Source: Azospirillum sp. SYSU D00513 (GTDB lineage: Bacteria; Pseudomonadota; Alphaproteobacteria; Azospirillales; Azospirillaceae). Taken from it: a stretch of 64,000 nt of DNA. Shown here in pieces: positions 7,348 to 15,483 of the stretch; the first letter of the stretch is position 1, and every line of letters begins with the position of its first letter. Position numbers and translations under genes: made by a program. The notes below the pieces were generated by a model. That model was not told where the DNA came from, searched no databases, and saw only the letters and a list, made by a program, of their open reading frames with translations. The DNA lies in assembly GCF_017356015.1 (NCBI RefSeq), contig NZ_JAFIQV010000025.1, forward strand, positions 44,420-108,419. The letters are read 5' to 3'.

Positions 7348-8985
7348 TCAGCCGGGGAGCATCTCGTCCAGCACGCGGGCGAGATCCTTCGGCTCCACCG
7401 GCTTGTGCAGCAGGCGGCAGCCCGTCGCGAGCGCCTCGCGCAGGCGCTCGGGCGCCGTGTCGCCAGTGATGATCACGGCCGGCAGCTTCCAGCGCGCCCG
7501 AACCATCTCCACCACCTCGCGGCCGGTCTGCCCGTTGGGGAGGCGGTAGTCGGTGACGAGCGCGTCCGGCTCCTCCTCGATGTCGCGCAGCAGCTCCGCG
7601 AACTCCTCGCGGGTGCGGGCGGCGACGACGTTCACCCCCCAGCTTTCCAGCAGCATCGTCATGGCGAGCCGGACCGCGTCGTCATCCTCGACCACCAGCA
7701 CCGTCCGCCCCTGGAAGCGGGCCGCGTCCCGCACCGCCGGCGGCGTGGCCGTGGCCCTCGGGCCAGGAGCCGTGCGGTGGCGGGCGAGCGGGACTCGGAC
7801 GGCGAAGAGCGACCCGCGCTCCGGGACCGACCGCACCGTGACGGCCAGCCCCAGCAGCCGCGCGATCCGGTTCACGATGGCGAGCCCCAGCCCGAACCCC
7901 TGCGCGCCGTTGCGGGCGGGCTTGCCCAGCTGGCGGAACTCCTCGAAGACGGTCCGGCGATGCTCCTCGGCGATGCCCGGCCCGGTGTCCCAGACCTGGA
8001 ACTCCACCTCCCCGCCCCGGCGGCGGCAGGCCAGCAGCACGCCGCCCTTCTGGGTGTAGGTGACGGCGTTCGACAGCAGGTTCCGCAGCATCCGCTCCAG
8101 CAGGTGCGGGTCGGTGAGGACCGGCAGGTTGCAGGCCCGATGACGCAGCCTCAGCCCCTTCAGCTCCGCCTGGGCGCGGAACTCCGCCGTCAGCCGGGCC
8201 ATCAGCTCGCCGGGCAGGTGGCTCTTCAGCTCCGGCACGATGGCCCCGGCCTCCAGCCGGGACAGGTCGAGCAGGCCGCCGAGCATCCCGTTCAGCCCGT
8301 CGATGGAGGCCTGAAGCCGTTCCAGCAGCTCCCGCGTCTCCGGGTCGGTCAGTTGGTAGCCGAGCAGGCCGGTGTAGAGCGAGGCGGCCTGGATCGGCTG
8401 GCGCAGATCGTGGCTGGCCGCCGCCAGGAAGCGCGTCTTGGCGTCGTTCGCGCGCTGCGCCTCCTCCCGCGCCGATTCCAGCTCGGCGAGCGTGCGCTTC
8501 ATGTCCAGGTCGTGCATGGCGATGCGCGCGAACTCGGCGAGGTCCTGCTGGCGTTCCGGCCCGAAATCGTCGCGCCGGCGCCGGTCGAGGATGCAGAGCG
8601 TGCCGAGCACCAGCCCCTCCCCGGCCGTCAGCGGCGCGCCGGCGTAGAAGCGGATGTGGGGCGGATCGACCACCAGGGGGTTGTCGGCGAAGCGCTCGTC
8701 CTCGGTGGCGTCGGGCACCACCATCACCCGGTTCTCCAGGATCGTGTAGGCGCAGAAGGAGATGCGCCGGCTGGTGTGGGACAGATCCACGCCATGGCGC
8801 GCCTTGAACCATTGGCGCGTCTCGTCGAGAAGGGTGACCAGCGCCATCGGGGCGTCGAAATGGCGCGCGACCAGCCGGGTGATCCGGTCGAACGCCTCCT
8901 CCGCCGGCGTGTCGAGCACGCCATAGCTCTTCAGCCGGTCGATCCGCGCGGGTTCGTTGAGGGGCCAGGGCGGTTCCCGTGCCAT
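7348..8985 (-). CDS. GAF-domain hybrid sensor histidine kinase with C-terminal receiver
   Basis: A 545-aa cytoplasmic protein. Domains in order are: GAF (about residues 20-165), HisKA with the phosphoacceptor His in LAAASHDLRQPIQAAS (about residue 190), an HATPase domain with N-box LLSNAVTYTQKGG and DTGPGIAEE plus GFGLGLAIV, and a receiver (about 425-545) with D in ALVTDYRLP and K in LLHKPVEP. The HDLRQP His box is of the type often found in Azospirillum and pseudomonad hybrid kinases. There are no membrane helices, so the signal is intracellular. It converges with the CHMI-like gene 6 nt away. Confidence 0.92.
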   Translation of the reverse strand: MAREPPWPLNEPARIDRLKSYGVLDTPAEEAFDRITRLVARHFDAPMALVTLLDETRQWFKARHGVDLSHTSRRISFCAYTILENRVMVVPDATEDERFADNPLVVDPPHIRFYAGAPLTAGEGLVLGTLCILDRRRRDDFGPERQQDLAEFARIAMHDLDMKRTLAELESAREEAQRANDAKTRFLAAASHDLRQPIQAASLYTGLLGYQLTDPETRELLERLQASIDGLNGMLGGLLDLSRLEAGAIVPELKSHLPGELMARLTAEFRAQAELKGLRLRHRACNLPVLTDPHLLERMLRNLLSNAVTYTQKGGVLLACRRRGGEVEFQVWDTGPGIAEEHRRTVFEEFRQLGKPARNGAQGFGLGLAIVNRIARLLGLAVTVRSVPERGSLFAVRVPLARHRTAPGPRATATPPAVRDAARFQGRTVLVVEDDDAVRLAMTMLLESWGVNVVAARTREEFAELLRDIEEEPDALVTDYRLPNGQTGREVVEMVRARWKLPAVIITGDTAPERLREALATGCRLLHKPVEPKDLARVLDEMLPG

Positions 8986-9065
8986 CGAACTCTCCCTTTT
9001 CCTAACGCGTGCTTCCTAACGCATGGGCGGCGGTGTCCTCGGAGGGGTGAAGGCGAAGACGCGGA

Positions 9066-9099
9066 CGGCTCCGCCGCGGCCGATCCCGCGGCGGAGCCG
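9066..9099 (-). terminator. Hairpin downstream of the ABC/hydrolase operon
   Basis: A 14-bp perfect stem (CGGCTCCGCCGCGG with its complement, 6-nt loop) starts 24 nt past the stop of the hydrolase gene. The T-run on the minus strand is weak, so it may be a transcript-end stabiliser rather than a classic intrinsic terminator. Confidence 0.5.
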
Positions 9100-9122
9100 G
9101 TGGGGAAGGATTCCCCGGACGG

Positions 9123-9851
9123 TCAGACCACGGCGACCCGCAGTTCACCCACGCCCGCCACGCCGCCGGTCATGACGTCGCCGGGCTTGATCGCGCCGAC
9201 GCCTGCCGGCGTGCCCGACATGATCAGGTCGCCGGGGCGCAACTCGAACAGGCCCGAGAGATAGGAAATCATCTCCGGCACTTTCCAGATCATCTGGTTG
9301 ATGTCGCCGGTCTGGCGGCGCTCGCCGTTGACATCGAGCCACACCAGCCCCTGTGACGGGTGCCCGATGGCCGAGGCCGGCACCAGTTCGGAGCAAGGGG
9401 CCGAATGCTCGAAGGCCTTGCCGATCTCCCACGGACGGCCGAGCTTCTTCATCTCGCCCTGGAGGTCGCGCCGCGTCATGTCGAGCCCGACGCCGTAGCC
9501 GTAGACGCAGTCCAGCGCGGATTCGACGGGGATGTCCTTGCCGCCGCGTCCCAGCGCCACGACCATCTCCAGCTCGTAATGGACGTCCTTGGTCATGGCC
9601 GGGTACGGGAATTCGCCGGTCAGGAGCAGGTTGTCGGGATTCTTCTGGAAGAAGAAGGGCGGCTCCCGGTTCGGGTCGTGCCCCATCTCGATCGCGTGCT
9701 CGGCGTAGTTCCGGCCGACGCAATAGATCCGGTGCACCGGGAACAGGCCCCTCTCGCCGCGCACCGGCAAGGCCGGTATGGGCTGCGGAGCGATGACGTA
9801 AGCGGTCTTTTCGGTGGTCTTCTGGGCGACGTCGGCATCCAGGACGGTCAT
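9123..9851 (-). CDS. Fumarylacetoacetate hydrolase-family protein
   Basis: A 242-aa enzyme of the FAH superfamily, which cleaves C-C bonds in acylpyruvate-type compounds or decarboxylates/hydrates related diketo acids with a divalent metal. The sequence shows IYCVGRNYAEHA, the PFFFQKNPDNLL motif, the metal-ligand region YELEMVVALG, and the C-terminal SGTPAGVGAIKPGD. The length matches the short bacterial acylpyruvase type. Its start overlaps the end of an ABC permease gene by 4 nt, so it belongs to the importer operon and probably acts on the imported compound or a breakdown product. Confidence 0.9.
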   Translation of the reverse strand: MTVLDADVAQKTTEKTAYVIAPQPIPALPVRGERGLFPVHRIYCVGRNYAEHAIEMGHDPNREPPFFFQKNPDNLLLTGEFPYPAMTKDVHYELEMVVALGRGGKDIPVESALDCVYGYGVGLDMTRRDLQGEMKKLGRPWEIGKAFEHSAPCSELVPASAIGHPSQGLVWLDVNGERRQTGDINQMIWKVPEMISYLSGLFELRPGDLIMSGTPAGVGAIKPGDVMTGGVAGVGELRVAVV

Positions 9852-10603
9852 TGTCTCACTCCTGCGTAATATTCGATTTTCTTTTCAAGAACGCCGACGG
9901 CTTCGGCGATCAGCATGGCGAAGAGGAAGAGGAGGATGGTCAAAGCCCAGAATTCCTCCATCAGGAAATTGCGGGAGTACAGCTCGAACAGCTCGCCGTA
10001 GCCGATGATGGAGACGAGCAGCTGGCCGATCACCACTCCCTTGACCCCGCGGATCAGGCCGAGCCGGATACCCGCCAGGATTTCCGGCAGGGCGGCCAGC
10101 AGGACGATGCGGGTCATGAGCTGCCAGCGCGAGGCGCCGTAGCTGCGCGCCATCTCCACCAGCGATCCCGGCACATGCTGCACGCCGGCCCGCGTGTCCA
10201 GCACGATGATCCAGACGGAGAAGAGGAAGACGGTGACGACCACCGTCGCCGTTCCCATGCCGAACAGGATCATCAGGATCGGCACGAGGGCCGACAGCGG
10301 CGCAGACACGAACATGTTCACCCACATGCCGAGCAGCCGGTCCGCCGCCCGCACCCGGCCCATCAGGATCCCCAGCGGCACGCCCACCGCGATGGCGAGC
10401 GTCATGCCGAGCGCAAAGGATCGCAGCGTGACCGCCGTGGCGTCCAGGTATTTCGGGTTGTGCAGCAACTCCCAGGCGGCGGACAGCACGCCGGTGAAGG
10501 GCGGGACGAGGAAGATCAGCTCCATCCGGCCGACGATCTCCCACAGGATGCACCAGACGATGAGCGAGGCCATCATCGGCACGCGGACGCCGCAAAGGGT
10601 CAT
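9848..10603 (-). CDS. ABC transporter permease (NitT/TauT type), second permease
   Basis: A 251-aa inner-membrane permease with about six helices. The EAA-loop region EMARSYGASRWQLMTRIVL (around residue 150) contacts the ATPase. It belongs with SsuC/TauC-like permeases. The ATG at 10603 lies 14 nt after the stop of the ATPase gene; reading further upstream in the same frame gives only sequence antisense-like in composition. This operon has two distinct permeases and one ATPase, so the channel is probably a heterodimer. Confidence 0.88.
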   Translation of the reverse strand: MTLCGVRVPMMASLIVWCILWEIVGRMELIFLVPPFTGVLSAAWELLHNPKYLDATAVTLRSFALGMTLAIAVGVPLGILMGRVRAADRLLGMWVNMFVSAPLSALVPILMILFGMGTATVVVTVFLFSVWIIVLDTRAGVQHVPGSLVEMARSYGASRWQLMTRIVLLAALPEILAGIRLGLIRGVKGVVIGQLLVSIIGYGELFELYSRNFLMEEFWALTILLFLFAMLIAEAVGVLEKKIEYYAGVRQ

Positions 10604-10617
10604 GACGGCGCCCTCCC

Positions 10618-11457
10618 CTAATCCACGTAATCGCGCAGGCCGTGCCAGATCTCCTCGACCGTGTCGAGGTAGTGCTTGTCGCGGCGGATCTCGTCCGGCG
10701 AGCCGCTGCGGTCGATGGCGGGCTCGATGATGCGGTTGATGCGGCCCGGCCGGCGCGACAGCATGACGATGCCGTCCGACAGGTAGACCGCCTCCTCGAT
10801 GCTGTGGGTCACGAACAGGAAGGTCTTCTTCTCCTGCGCGACGAGCCGCAGCAGATCCTCCTGGAACTTGCGGCGGGTCTGCTCGTCCACGGCGGAGAAG
10901 GGCTCGTCCAGCAGCAGCACCTCCGCCTTCACGGCAAGCGCGCGGGCCAGCCCGACGCGCTGGCGCATGCCGCCGGACAGCTCGTGCGGGTAGCGCTCCT
11001 CGAAACCGGCGAGCCCGACCTCGCGGATGTAGTGGCGGCCGATGTCCTCGCGTTCCCGGCGCGGCACGCCGCGCAGCTCCAGCCCGAAGGCGGCGTTGCG
11101 CAGCACCGTGGCCCAGGGCATCAGGGCGAAGTCCTGGAAGACGAAGGCGCGCTCCGGACCGGGGCCGGTCACCTCGCGGCCGTTGACGCGGACCTCGCCC
11201 GAGCTGGGCTCCAGCAGGCCGGCGATGATCTTCAGCAGCGTGGTCTTGCCGCAGCCGCTGGGTCCCAGCAAGGTGGTCAGCTTGCCGCGGGGGATGTCGA
11301 GGTCGATGTCCTTCAAGGCCTCCACGCTGCCGCCGTAGCGCTTGGTGATGCCGCGGACCTGGACCACCGGATCGCCGGCGGACGGATCGAGGGCGGAGGG
11401 CCGCTGGAGGATGGTCGCGGCGGCGGGGGCCGGGTCGATGCGGTGGAGTGCGCCCAT
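10618..11457 (-). CDS. ABC transporter ATP-binding protein (NitT/TauT type)
   Basis: A 279-aa ATPase of the SsuB/TauB group. Walker A is LLGPSGCGKTTL, the Q-loop is FVFQDFALMPW, the signature is LSGGMRQRVGLARAL, and Walker B is VLLLDEPFSAVDEQTRR, followed by FVTHSIEEAVYLSD with the switch histidine. It drives the two flanking permeases. The gene starts 3 nt after the stop of the first permease, which shows tight operon packing. Confidence 0.94.
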   Translation of the reverse strand: MGALHRIDPAPAAATILQRPSALDPSAGDPVVQVRGITKRYGGSVEALKDIDLDIPRGKLTTLLGPSGCGKTTLLKIIAGLLEPSSGEVRVNGREVTGPGPERAFVFQDFALMPWATVLRNAAFGLELRGVPRREREDIGRHYIREVGLAGFEERYPHELSGGMRQRVGLARALAVKAEVLLLDEPFSAVDEQTRRKFQEDLLRLVAQEKKTFLFVTHSIEEAVYLSDGIVMLSRRPGRINRIIEPAIDRSGSPDEIRRDKHYLDTVEEIWHGLRDYVD

Positions 11458-11460
11458 GGG

Positions 11461-12297
11461 TCAGGCTCCCTGCTTTTCGGGACGGAAGAAGACGGTTTCG
11501 ATCCGCTGGAGCACGGCGAGCGTGAGCGCCGAGAACAGGATGATCGAGGCGATGGAGGCGTACATCTCCGCGTAGTTGGCGATGGAGCGGTGATAGGTGA
11601 TGAGGTCGCCGATGCCCGTCGGCGTGATCAGCAGCTCGGCCAGGATCACGCCGATGAAGCCGGCCGACACGCCGAGCCGCAGCCCGGCGAAGATGACGGG
11701 GCTGGCGTCGGGGATGATGATCTTGACCACCCGCTGCCAGGGGCTGGCCATGAAGGAGCGCGCCATCGCCAGCAGCGACGGGTTCACGTTGCGCACCGCC
11801 TTGTAGCCGTTCAGCGCGATCACCGGCAGCGCCAGCATGCAGACCGCCAGCACCTTCGCGGTCAGCCCGATCCCGTAGACGAAGGTGACCAGCGGGATCA
11901 GCGCCGCCATGGGGGCCGCCTGGAACACGATGAAGACGGGGGCCGCCACCCATTCCACGCCGCGCCGCAGCCCCATCAGCACTCCCGCGCTCACCCCCAG
12001 CACGGCGGAGATGACGACGCCCAGCACCAGCGGCTGGAGGGTGACGGCGAAGGCCGCCGGCAGGCTGCCGTCCGCCATCATGTCGCGGAAGGCGATTGCG
12101 GTGGCGGAGAAGCTGGGAAAGGCCGGGCTGATGGGAACGCGCCCGGCGACCTCCCACAGGCCGCAGAACAGGGCGATGGAGGCCAGCCGCCACAGCAGCA
12201 TCCCGCCGCCCATCGCGGCGGCGGCGCGCAGCAGCGTTCCGCCCGCCCCGTGCCGCGGACCCGGCATGGCCGCGACACCGTCCATGGTGGTTTTCAT
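11461..12297 (-). CDS. ABC transporter permease (NitT/TauT type), first permease
   Basis: A 278-aa permease with an N-terminal soluble tail of about 35 residues and six hydrophobic helices. The coupling loop MARSFMASPWQRVVKIIIPDA sits near residue 185. The family is BPD_transp_1, near SsuC/TauC. The gene lies 57 nt after the binding-protein gene and 3 nt before the ATPase gene. It differs clearly from the second permease, so the transporter is not a simple homodimer. Confidence 0.9.
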   Translation of the reverse strand: MKTTMDGVAAMPGPRHGAGGTLLRAAAAMGGGMLLWRLASIALFCGLWEVAGRVPISPAFPSFSATAIAFRDMMADGSLPAAFAVTLQPLVLGVVISAVLGVSAGVLMGLRRGVEWVAAPVFIVFQAAPMAALIPLVTFVYGIGLTAKVLAVCMLALPVIALNGYKAVRNVNPSLLAMARSFMASPWQRVVKIIIPDASPVIFAGLRLGVSAGFIGVILAELLITPTGIGDLITYHRSIANYAEMYASIASIILFSALTLAVLQRIETVFFRPEKQGA

Positions 12298-12354
12298 GAT
12301 CTGTCCCCGTTGTTTGCGGGATGCATGGGGGGATGCCGGAGGCGAGGTCAGGAT

Positions 12355-13377
12355 CTACCGCCGCCCAGCCTTGGCGAGTGCCGCGTCCAGCGGGCCCAGG
12401 TCCCAGAATTTCGTCAGTTCGAGCGTCTTGGCGTCGCCCTGGAGCTGGCCGGACAGGGTGTAGAAGGCGAAGTCGTCGCGCACCGCCGCCTCGCCGCCGC
12501 CGTTCTGCGGCAGGCTCTTGCCGGCCACCAGCTCCTGGAAATAGGGGCCGATGTCGGCCTCCAGATCCTTGGGCAGGTCGGGCAGCAGCTTGTACTTGGC
12601 GCGCAGCCCCGCCACGGCGGCGGGGTCGTCGTTGATCTCCCGCCAGGTCTGGACCAAGCTTTCGACCAGCGTTCCGACGGCTTCCTTGTTGGCGGCCAGA
12701 TAATTGGCGTTGGCGTAGAGCGCCTCGTCGGTGGCGCTCACCCCCTCCATCGGCAGGACGGCGAACTTGCCCGGCGCCTTTTCCATGAGGATGCGGCGGT
12801 TGGTGCTGTCCACGATGGTCGCCTTAACGGTGCCCTGGAGCAGCGCGCCCGCCCGCACCTCCGACCCCGGCACGTAGCTGATGTTGCGGAAGGAGATCCC
12901 GTTCTTCTCGGCCATCAGCTTCATGATGGCCTCGGTGCCGGATCCGCGCGAATGGACCGCGACCTCCTGCCCGTCCAGGTCCTTCCAGCTCTTGTAATGC
13001 TCGGTGTTGACGATCGGGTAAAAGCTCAACGTGCTCATCTGGTAGAAGAAGCGGATCGGCGCCTTGACCTTCTGCACCAGCGCGTAGGGCGCGCCGACGC
13101 CGATGTCCGCCTGCCCGCTGACCACGGCCTGGGCCGCGATGTCCTCCGACTTCAGGTAGGTGACCTCCAGGTCCAGCCCCTTCTCCCGGGCGCGTTCCAG
13201 CGCGATCAGGAAATGCAGGGATTCGACCGACGGTATGTCGCCGAAGGCGATGCGGACCTTGCCGGCGGCCCGGGTGTCGCCCGGCAGGACGGAGAGCGCC
13301 GCGGCGGCGGCGACGCCCAGAAGGGCGGCGTTGCGGAGGAAGGCACGGCGTGTCGAACGGCGGAACAGCTTGAGCAT
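12355..13377 (-). CDS. ABC transporter substrate-binding protein (NMT1/SsuA-like)
   Basis: A 340-aa periplasmic binding protein. The ATG at 13377 has the strong site GGGAGGAAAAC just upstream; the frame is open further upstream but without support. The N-terminus carries twin arginines and a hydrophobic run (STRRAFLRNAALLGVAAAAA), suggesting Tat or Sec export with cleavage near GDTRA-AG. The body (FGDIPSVESLHFLIALERAR, VVSGQADIGVGAPYAL) is typical of NMT1/SsuA-type proteins that bind sulfonates, nitrate, thiamine precursors or aromatic acids. The ligand cannot be told from sequence. It is the first gene of the operon and divergent from the GntR regulator. Confidence 0.9.
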   Translation of the reverse strand: MLKLFRRSTRRAFLRNAALLGVAAAAALSVLPGDTRAAGKVRIAFGDIPSVESLHFLIALERAREKGLDLEVTYLKSEDIAAQAVVSGQADIGVGAPYALVQKVKAPIRFFYQMSTLSFYPIVNTEHYKSWKDLDGQEVAVHSRGSGTEAIMKLMAEKNGISFRNISYVPGSEVRAGALLQGTVKATIVDSTNRRILMEKAPGKFAVLPMEGVSATDEALYANANYLAANKEAVGTLVESLVQTWREINDDPAAVAGLRAKYKLLPDLPKDLEADIGPYFQELVAGKSLPQNGGGEAAVRDDFAFYTLSGQLQGDAKTLELTKFWDLGPLDAALAKAGRR

Positions 13378-13469
13378 GTTTTCCTCCCGTTTTTCGGCCC
13401 CGTTGCTTGGCCGAATTTCGGAACCTCCGGCACGGCCCGGGATGGCGGGCTCGGCGCGGGGTTCCGTTG

Positions 13470-13488
13470 AACCAATGCGTGATTGGTT
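13470..13488. promoter_or_regulatory. Candidate GntR operator 1 (AACCAAT-N5-ATTGGTT)
   Basis: A perfect 7-bp inverted repeat with a 5-nt spacer lies in the gap between the divergent importer operon (start 13377) and the GntR gene (start 13650). The same half-sites recur at 13613-13644, which supports a shared binding protein, most simply the adjacent GntR regulator. Confidence 0.6.
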
Positions 13489-13612
13489 ATCGCGCGAAAT
13501 TCGTTTGTGAGTCAAGCAAACGAATTCGGAAAATAGGGATAGGCCGAAACGGACGGCCTGGAACAAGGAATTTTCTGCCTCTCTCCTTGCAGTCCGGACC
13601 GGAACATTGTAC

Positions 13613-13644
13613 AACCAATCACCACATTGGTAACAGGATTGGTT
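13613..13644. promoter_or_regulatory. Candidate GntR operator 2 (AACCAAT / ATTGGT / ATTGGTT half-sites)
   Basis: AACCAAT at 13613-13619 pairs with ATTGGT at 13626-13631 (6-nt spacer), and a further ATTGGTT lies at 13638-13644, ending 5 nt before the GntR start codon. This position suits autorepression. Confidence 0.55.
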
Positions 13645-13649
13645 CAGCC

Positions 13650-14327
13650 ATGAGCCTCGGTCACGACGCCGCCCTGACGCAGCTCCGCGCCTTCCTGGCC
13701 TCGGCAGGGCTGCCCTTCAACAGCCGCCTCCCGCCGGAACGGGAGCTGAGCGAGACCCTGGGCGTGGCGCGGCCGGTGCTGCGCAAGGCGCTCGCCGTGC
13801 TGGAGCAGGAGGGGCAGATCTGGCGCCATGTCGGCAAGGGCACCTTCGTCGGCAGCCGGCCGCTGGACACCCACGCCGACATCGCGGCGGTGGCTCGGCG
13901 CACCAATCCGGCGGAGGTCATGCGCACCCGCCTGCTGCTGGAGCCGGAGGTGGCGGCCCAGGCCGCCGTCGGCGCGACCCCTGCCCAGATCCAGGAGATG
14001 CGCAACTGCATCGAGCGCAGCCGCTCCACCGAAAGCTGGCGCCAGTACGAGAGCTGGGACAACCGCCTGCACCGCCTCGTCGCCGAGGCGACCCACAACG
14101 AGCTGCTGCTGGCGCTGCTCGACACGCTGAACGCGGTGCGCCGCACCGTCACCTGGGGGCGGCTGCGCCCCGACCGGGCCAGCCCGCCGCCCGACCATCA
14201 CAGCTTCACCGAGCACGAGGAGATCGTCGCCGCCATCGAGGACCGCGATGTGCAGCGCGCCCGCGACAGCATGCGCCGCCACCTGGAGCAGGTGGAACGC
14301 AAGCTGTTGCGGCCCCAATCCTCCTGA
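13650..14327 (+). CDS. GntR-family transcriptional regulator, FadR/FCD subclass
   Basis: A 225-aa regulator. The wHTH spans about residues 5-70 (LPPERELSETLGVARPVLRKA, then GQIWRHVGKGTFVG as the wing) and is followed by an FCD domain with RTRLLLEPEVAAQA, WDNRLHRLVAEATHN and MRRHLEQVE, holding the usual metal-binding Asp/His positions. The ATG at 13650 is chosen because the domain begins just after it. It is divergent from the NitT/TauT importer and flanked by AACCAAT inverted repeats. Its stop codon abuts that of the convergent AraC gene. Confidence 0.9.
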   Translation: MSLGHDAALTQLRAFLASAGLPFNSRLPPERELSETLGVARPVLRKALAVLEQEGQIWRHVGKGTFVGSRPLDTHADIAAVARRTNPAEVMRTRLLLEPEVAAQAAVGATPAQIQEMRNCIERSRSTESWRQYESWDNRLHRLVAEATHNELLLALLDTLNAVRRTVTWGRLRPDRASPPPDHHSFTEHEEIVAAIEDRDVQRARDSMRRHLEQVERKLLRPQSS

Positions 14328-14335
14328 TCAGGAGG
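14320..14335. terminator. 16-bp palindrome spanning two convergent stop codons
   Basis: CCTCCTGATCAGGAGG is a perfect palindrome that contains the TGA of the GntR gene (14325-14327) and the TGA of the AraC gene (minus strand, 14328-14330). It has no loop and no T-tract, so a terminator role is weakly supported. Confidence 0.25.
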
Positions 14336-15395
14336 CGCCGCTCGCGGCGCGCTGGCGCATGCCCATGGGGGACAGTCCGAACCAGCGGCGGAAGGCCCGG
14401 CTGAAGGCGCTGACCTCCGAATAGCCCAGGAGGAAGGCGATGTCGGCGACCGGCACGTGCGGCTGGCGGATGTAGAGCGTGGCAAGGTCGCGCCGCACCC
14501 CCTCCACGAGGTCGGAGAAGACGATGCCCTCCTCGGCCAGCCGGCGCTGCAGGGTCCAGCGCGCCATGCCCAGCGCGTCGGCAACCTCCTCGATGTAGGG
14601 GCAGCCCTCGGGCAGCCGGGCGCGCACCTCCGCCTTCAGCCGGTCGAGCAGCGGCGGCGCGCCCGTGTCCCGCGCGATGCTGACCAGCTGCCCGCTCAGC
14701 GCCGTCAGCCGCGCGAGGTCGCCGGCCGGCATGCGGCGGTCCAGGTCGCGGTCGCGCAGCACCAGCGCGTTGGTCCGCTGCCCGAAATGCACGGGGGCGT
14801 CGAACACCGCCTCGTGCCGGCGCCAGGCTTCCGGCCGGGCATGCTCGAAATGCACCTCCTCCGGCATCCAGTGCGGGCCGAGGCAGGCGCGCACCACGTT
14901 GGCGAACATGCCCATGGTCAGCTCGGCGTCCTGGCGCCGCTCCACCACGCGCCCGTCGAGGATGCGGTATTCCAGCCGCAGCAGCTCGCCCTCGCGCCGG
15001 AAGCGCGTCTCGGTCGCCTGCTGGTGGAAGGGGAAGAGCCGCGCGAGGTTGTCGAGTGCCGCCCCCAGCGTCGGCGAGGCGAGCGCGATGGCGCCGATCA
15101 GCCCGAGCATGTCCGGCTGGAACTGCCGGCCGTAGAGCAGGCCGAAATTGTCGTTGCCGGTGTCCGCCGCCGCGACTTCCATCATCGCGACGTAGGATCC
15201 GAGGTCGAGCGCCAACGTCGGCTGGTCGAGCTGGCGCTCGTCGATGCCCGCGCGCTGGAGGACCCGTTCGGGCCGACCGCCCTGGCTTTCGATGAAGCCG
15301 GAGATGCCGCAGGCCGCGGCGGCGAGAATGTTGCGTTGCACAACCGACGGGCACTCGCCGGAGTTCTGCCGGGAAAACGATCCGTTCAGCGTCAT
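14328..15395 (-). CDS. AraC-family transcriptional regulator (OruR/ArgR-type, with Arabinose_bd-like sensor domain)
   Basis: A 355-aa protein. The N-terminal about 200 residues form the ligand/oligomerisation region seen in OruR-like regulators (FGLLYGRQFQPDMLGLIGAIA). The C-terminal about 100 residues are two helix-turn-helix motifs: VADALGMARWTLQRRLAEEG and VADIAFLLGYSEVSAFSRAF followed by RRWFGLSPMGMR. The likely role is activation of a catabolic gene set in response to a small molecule. No target operon is obvious on the same side: the gene lies between the GntR gene and a diguanylate cyclase. Confidence 0.9.
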   Translation of the reverse strand: MTLNGSFSRQNSGECPSVVQRNILAAAACGISGFIESQGGRPERVLQRAGIDERQLDQPTLALDLGSYVAMMEVAAADTGNDNFGLLYGRQFQPDMLGLIGAIALASPTLGAALDNLARLFPFHQQATETRFRREGELLRLEYRILDGRVVERRQDAELTMGMFANVVRACLGPHWMPEEVHFEHARPEAWRRHEAVFDAPVHFGQRTNALVLRDRDLDRRMPAGDLARLTALSGQLVSIARDTGAPPLLDRLKAEVRARLPEGCPYIEEVADALGMARWTLQRRLAEEGIVFSDLVEGVRRDLATLYIRQPHVPVADIAFLLGYSEVSAFSRAFRRWFGLSPMGMRQRAASGAS

Positions 15396-15483
15396 GGCAC
15401 CGCCCCTTTGAGGTCACGCACGCTGGATCAGCAATCCGCGTGCCGCGGCATGGGGCAAGGATGCGCCGCTTTCCCGGATTTGT

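Noticed and set aside
10642..13470. A 942-codon plus-strand frame covering three ABC genes.
   Set aside because: All three minus-strand genes have strong family motifs. The plus frame is the mirror of G+C-rich codons and matches nothing.
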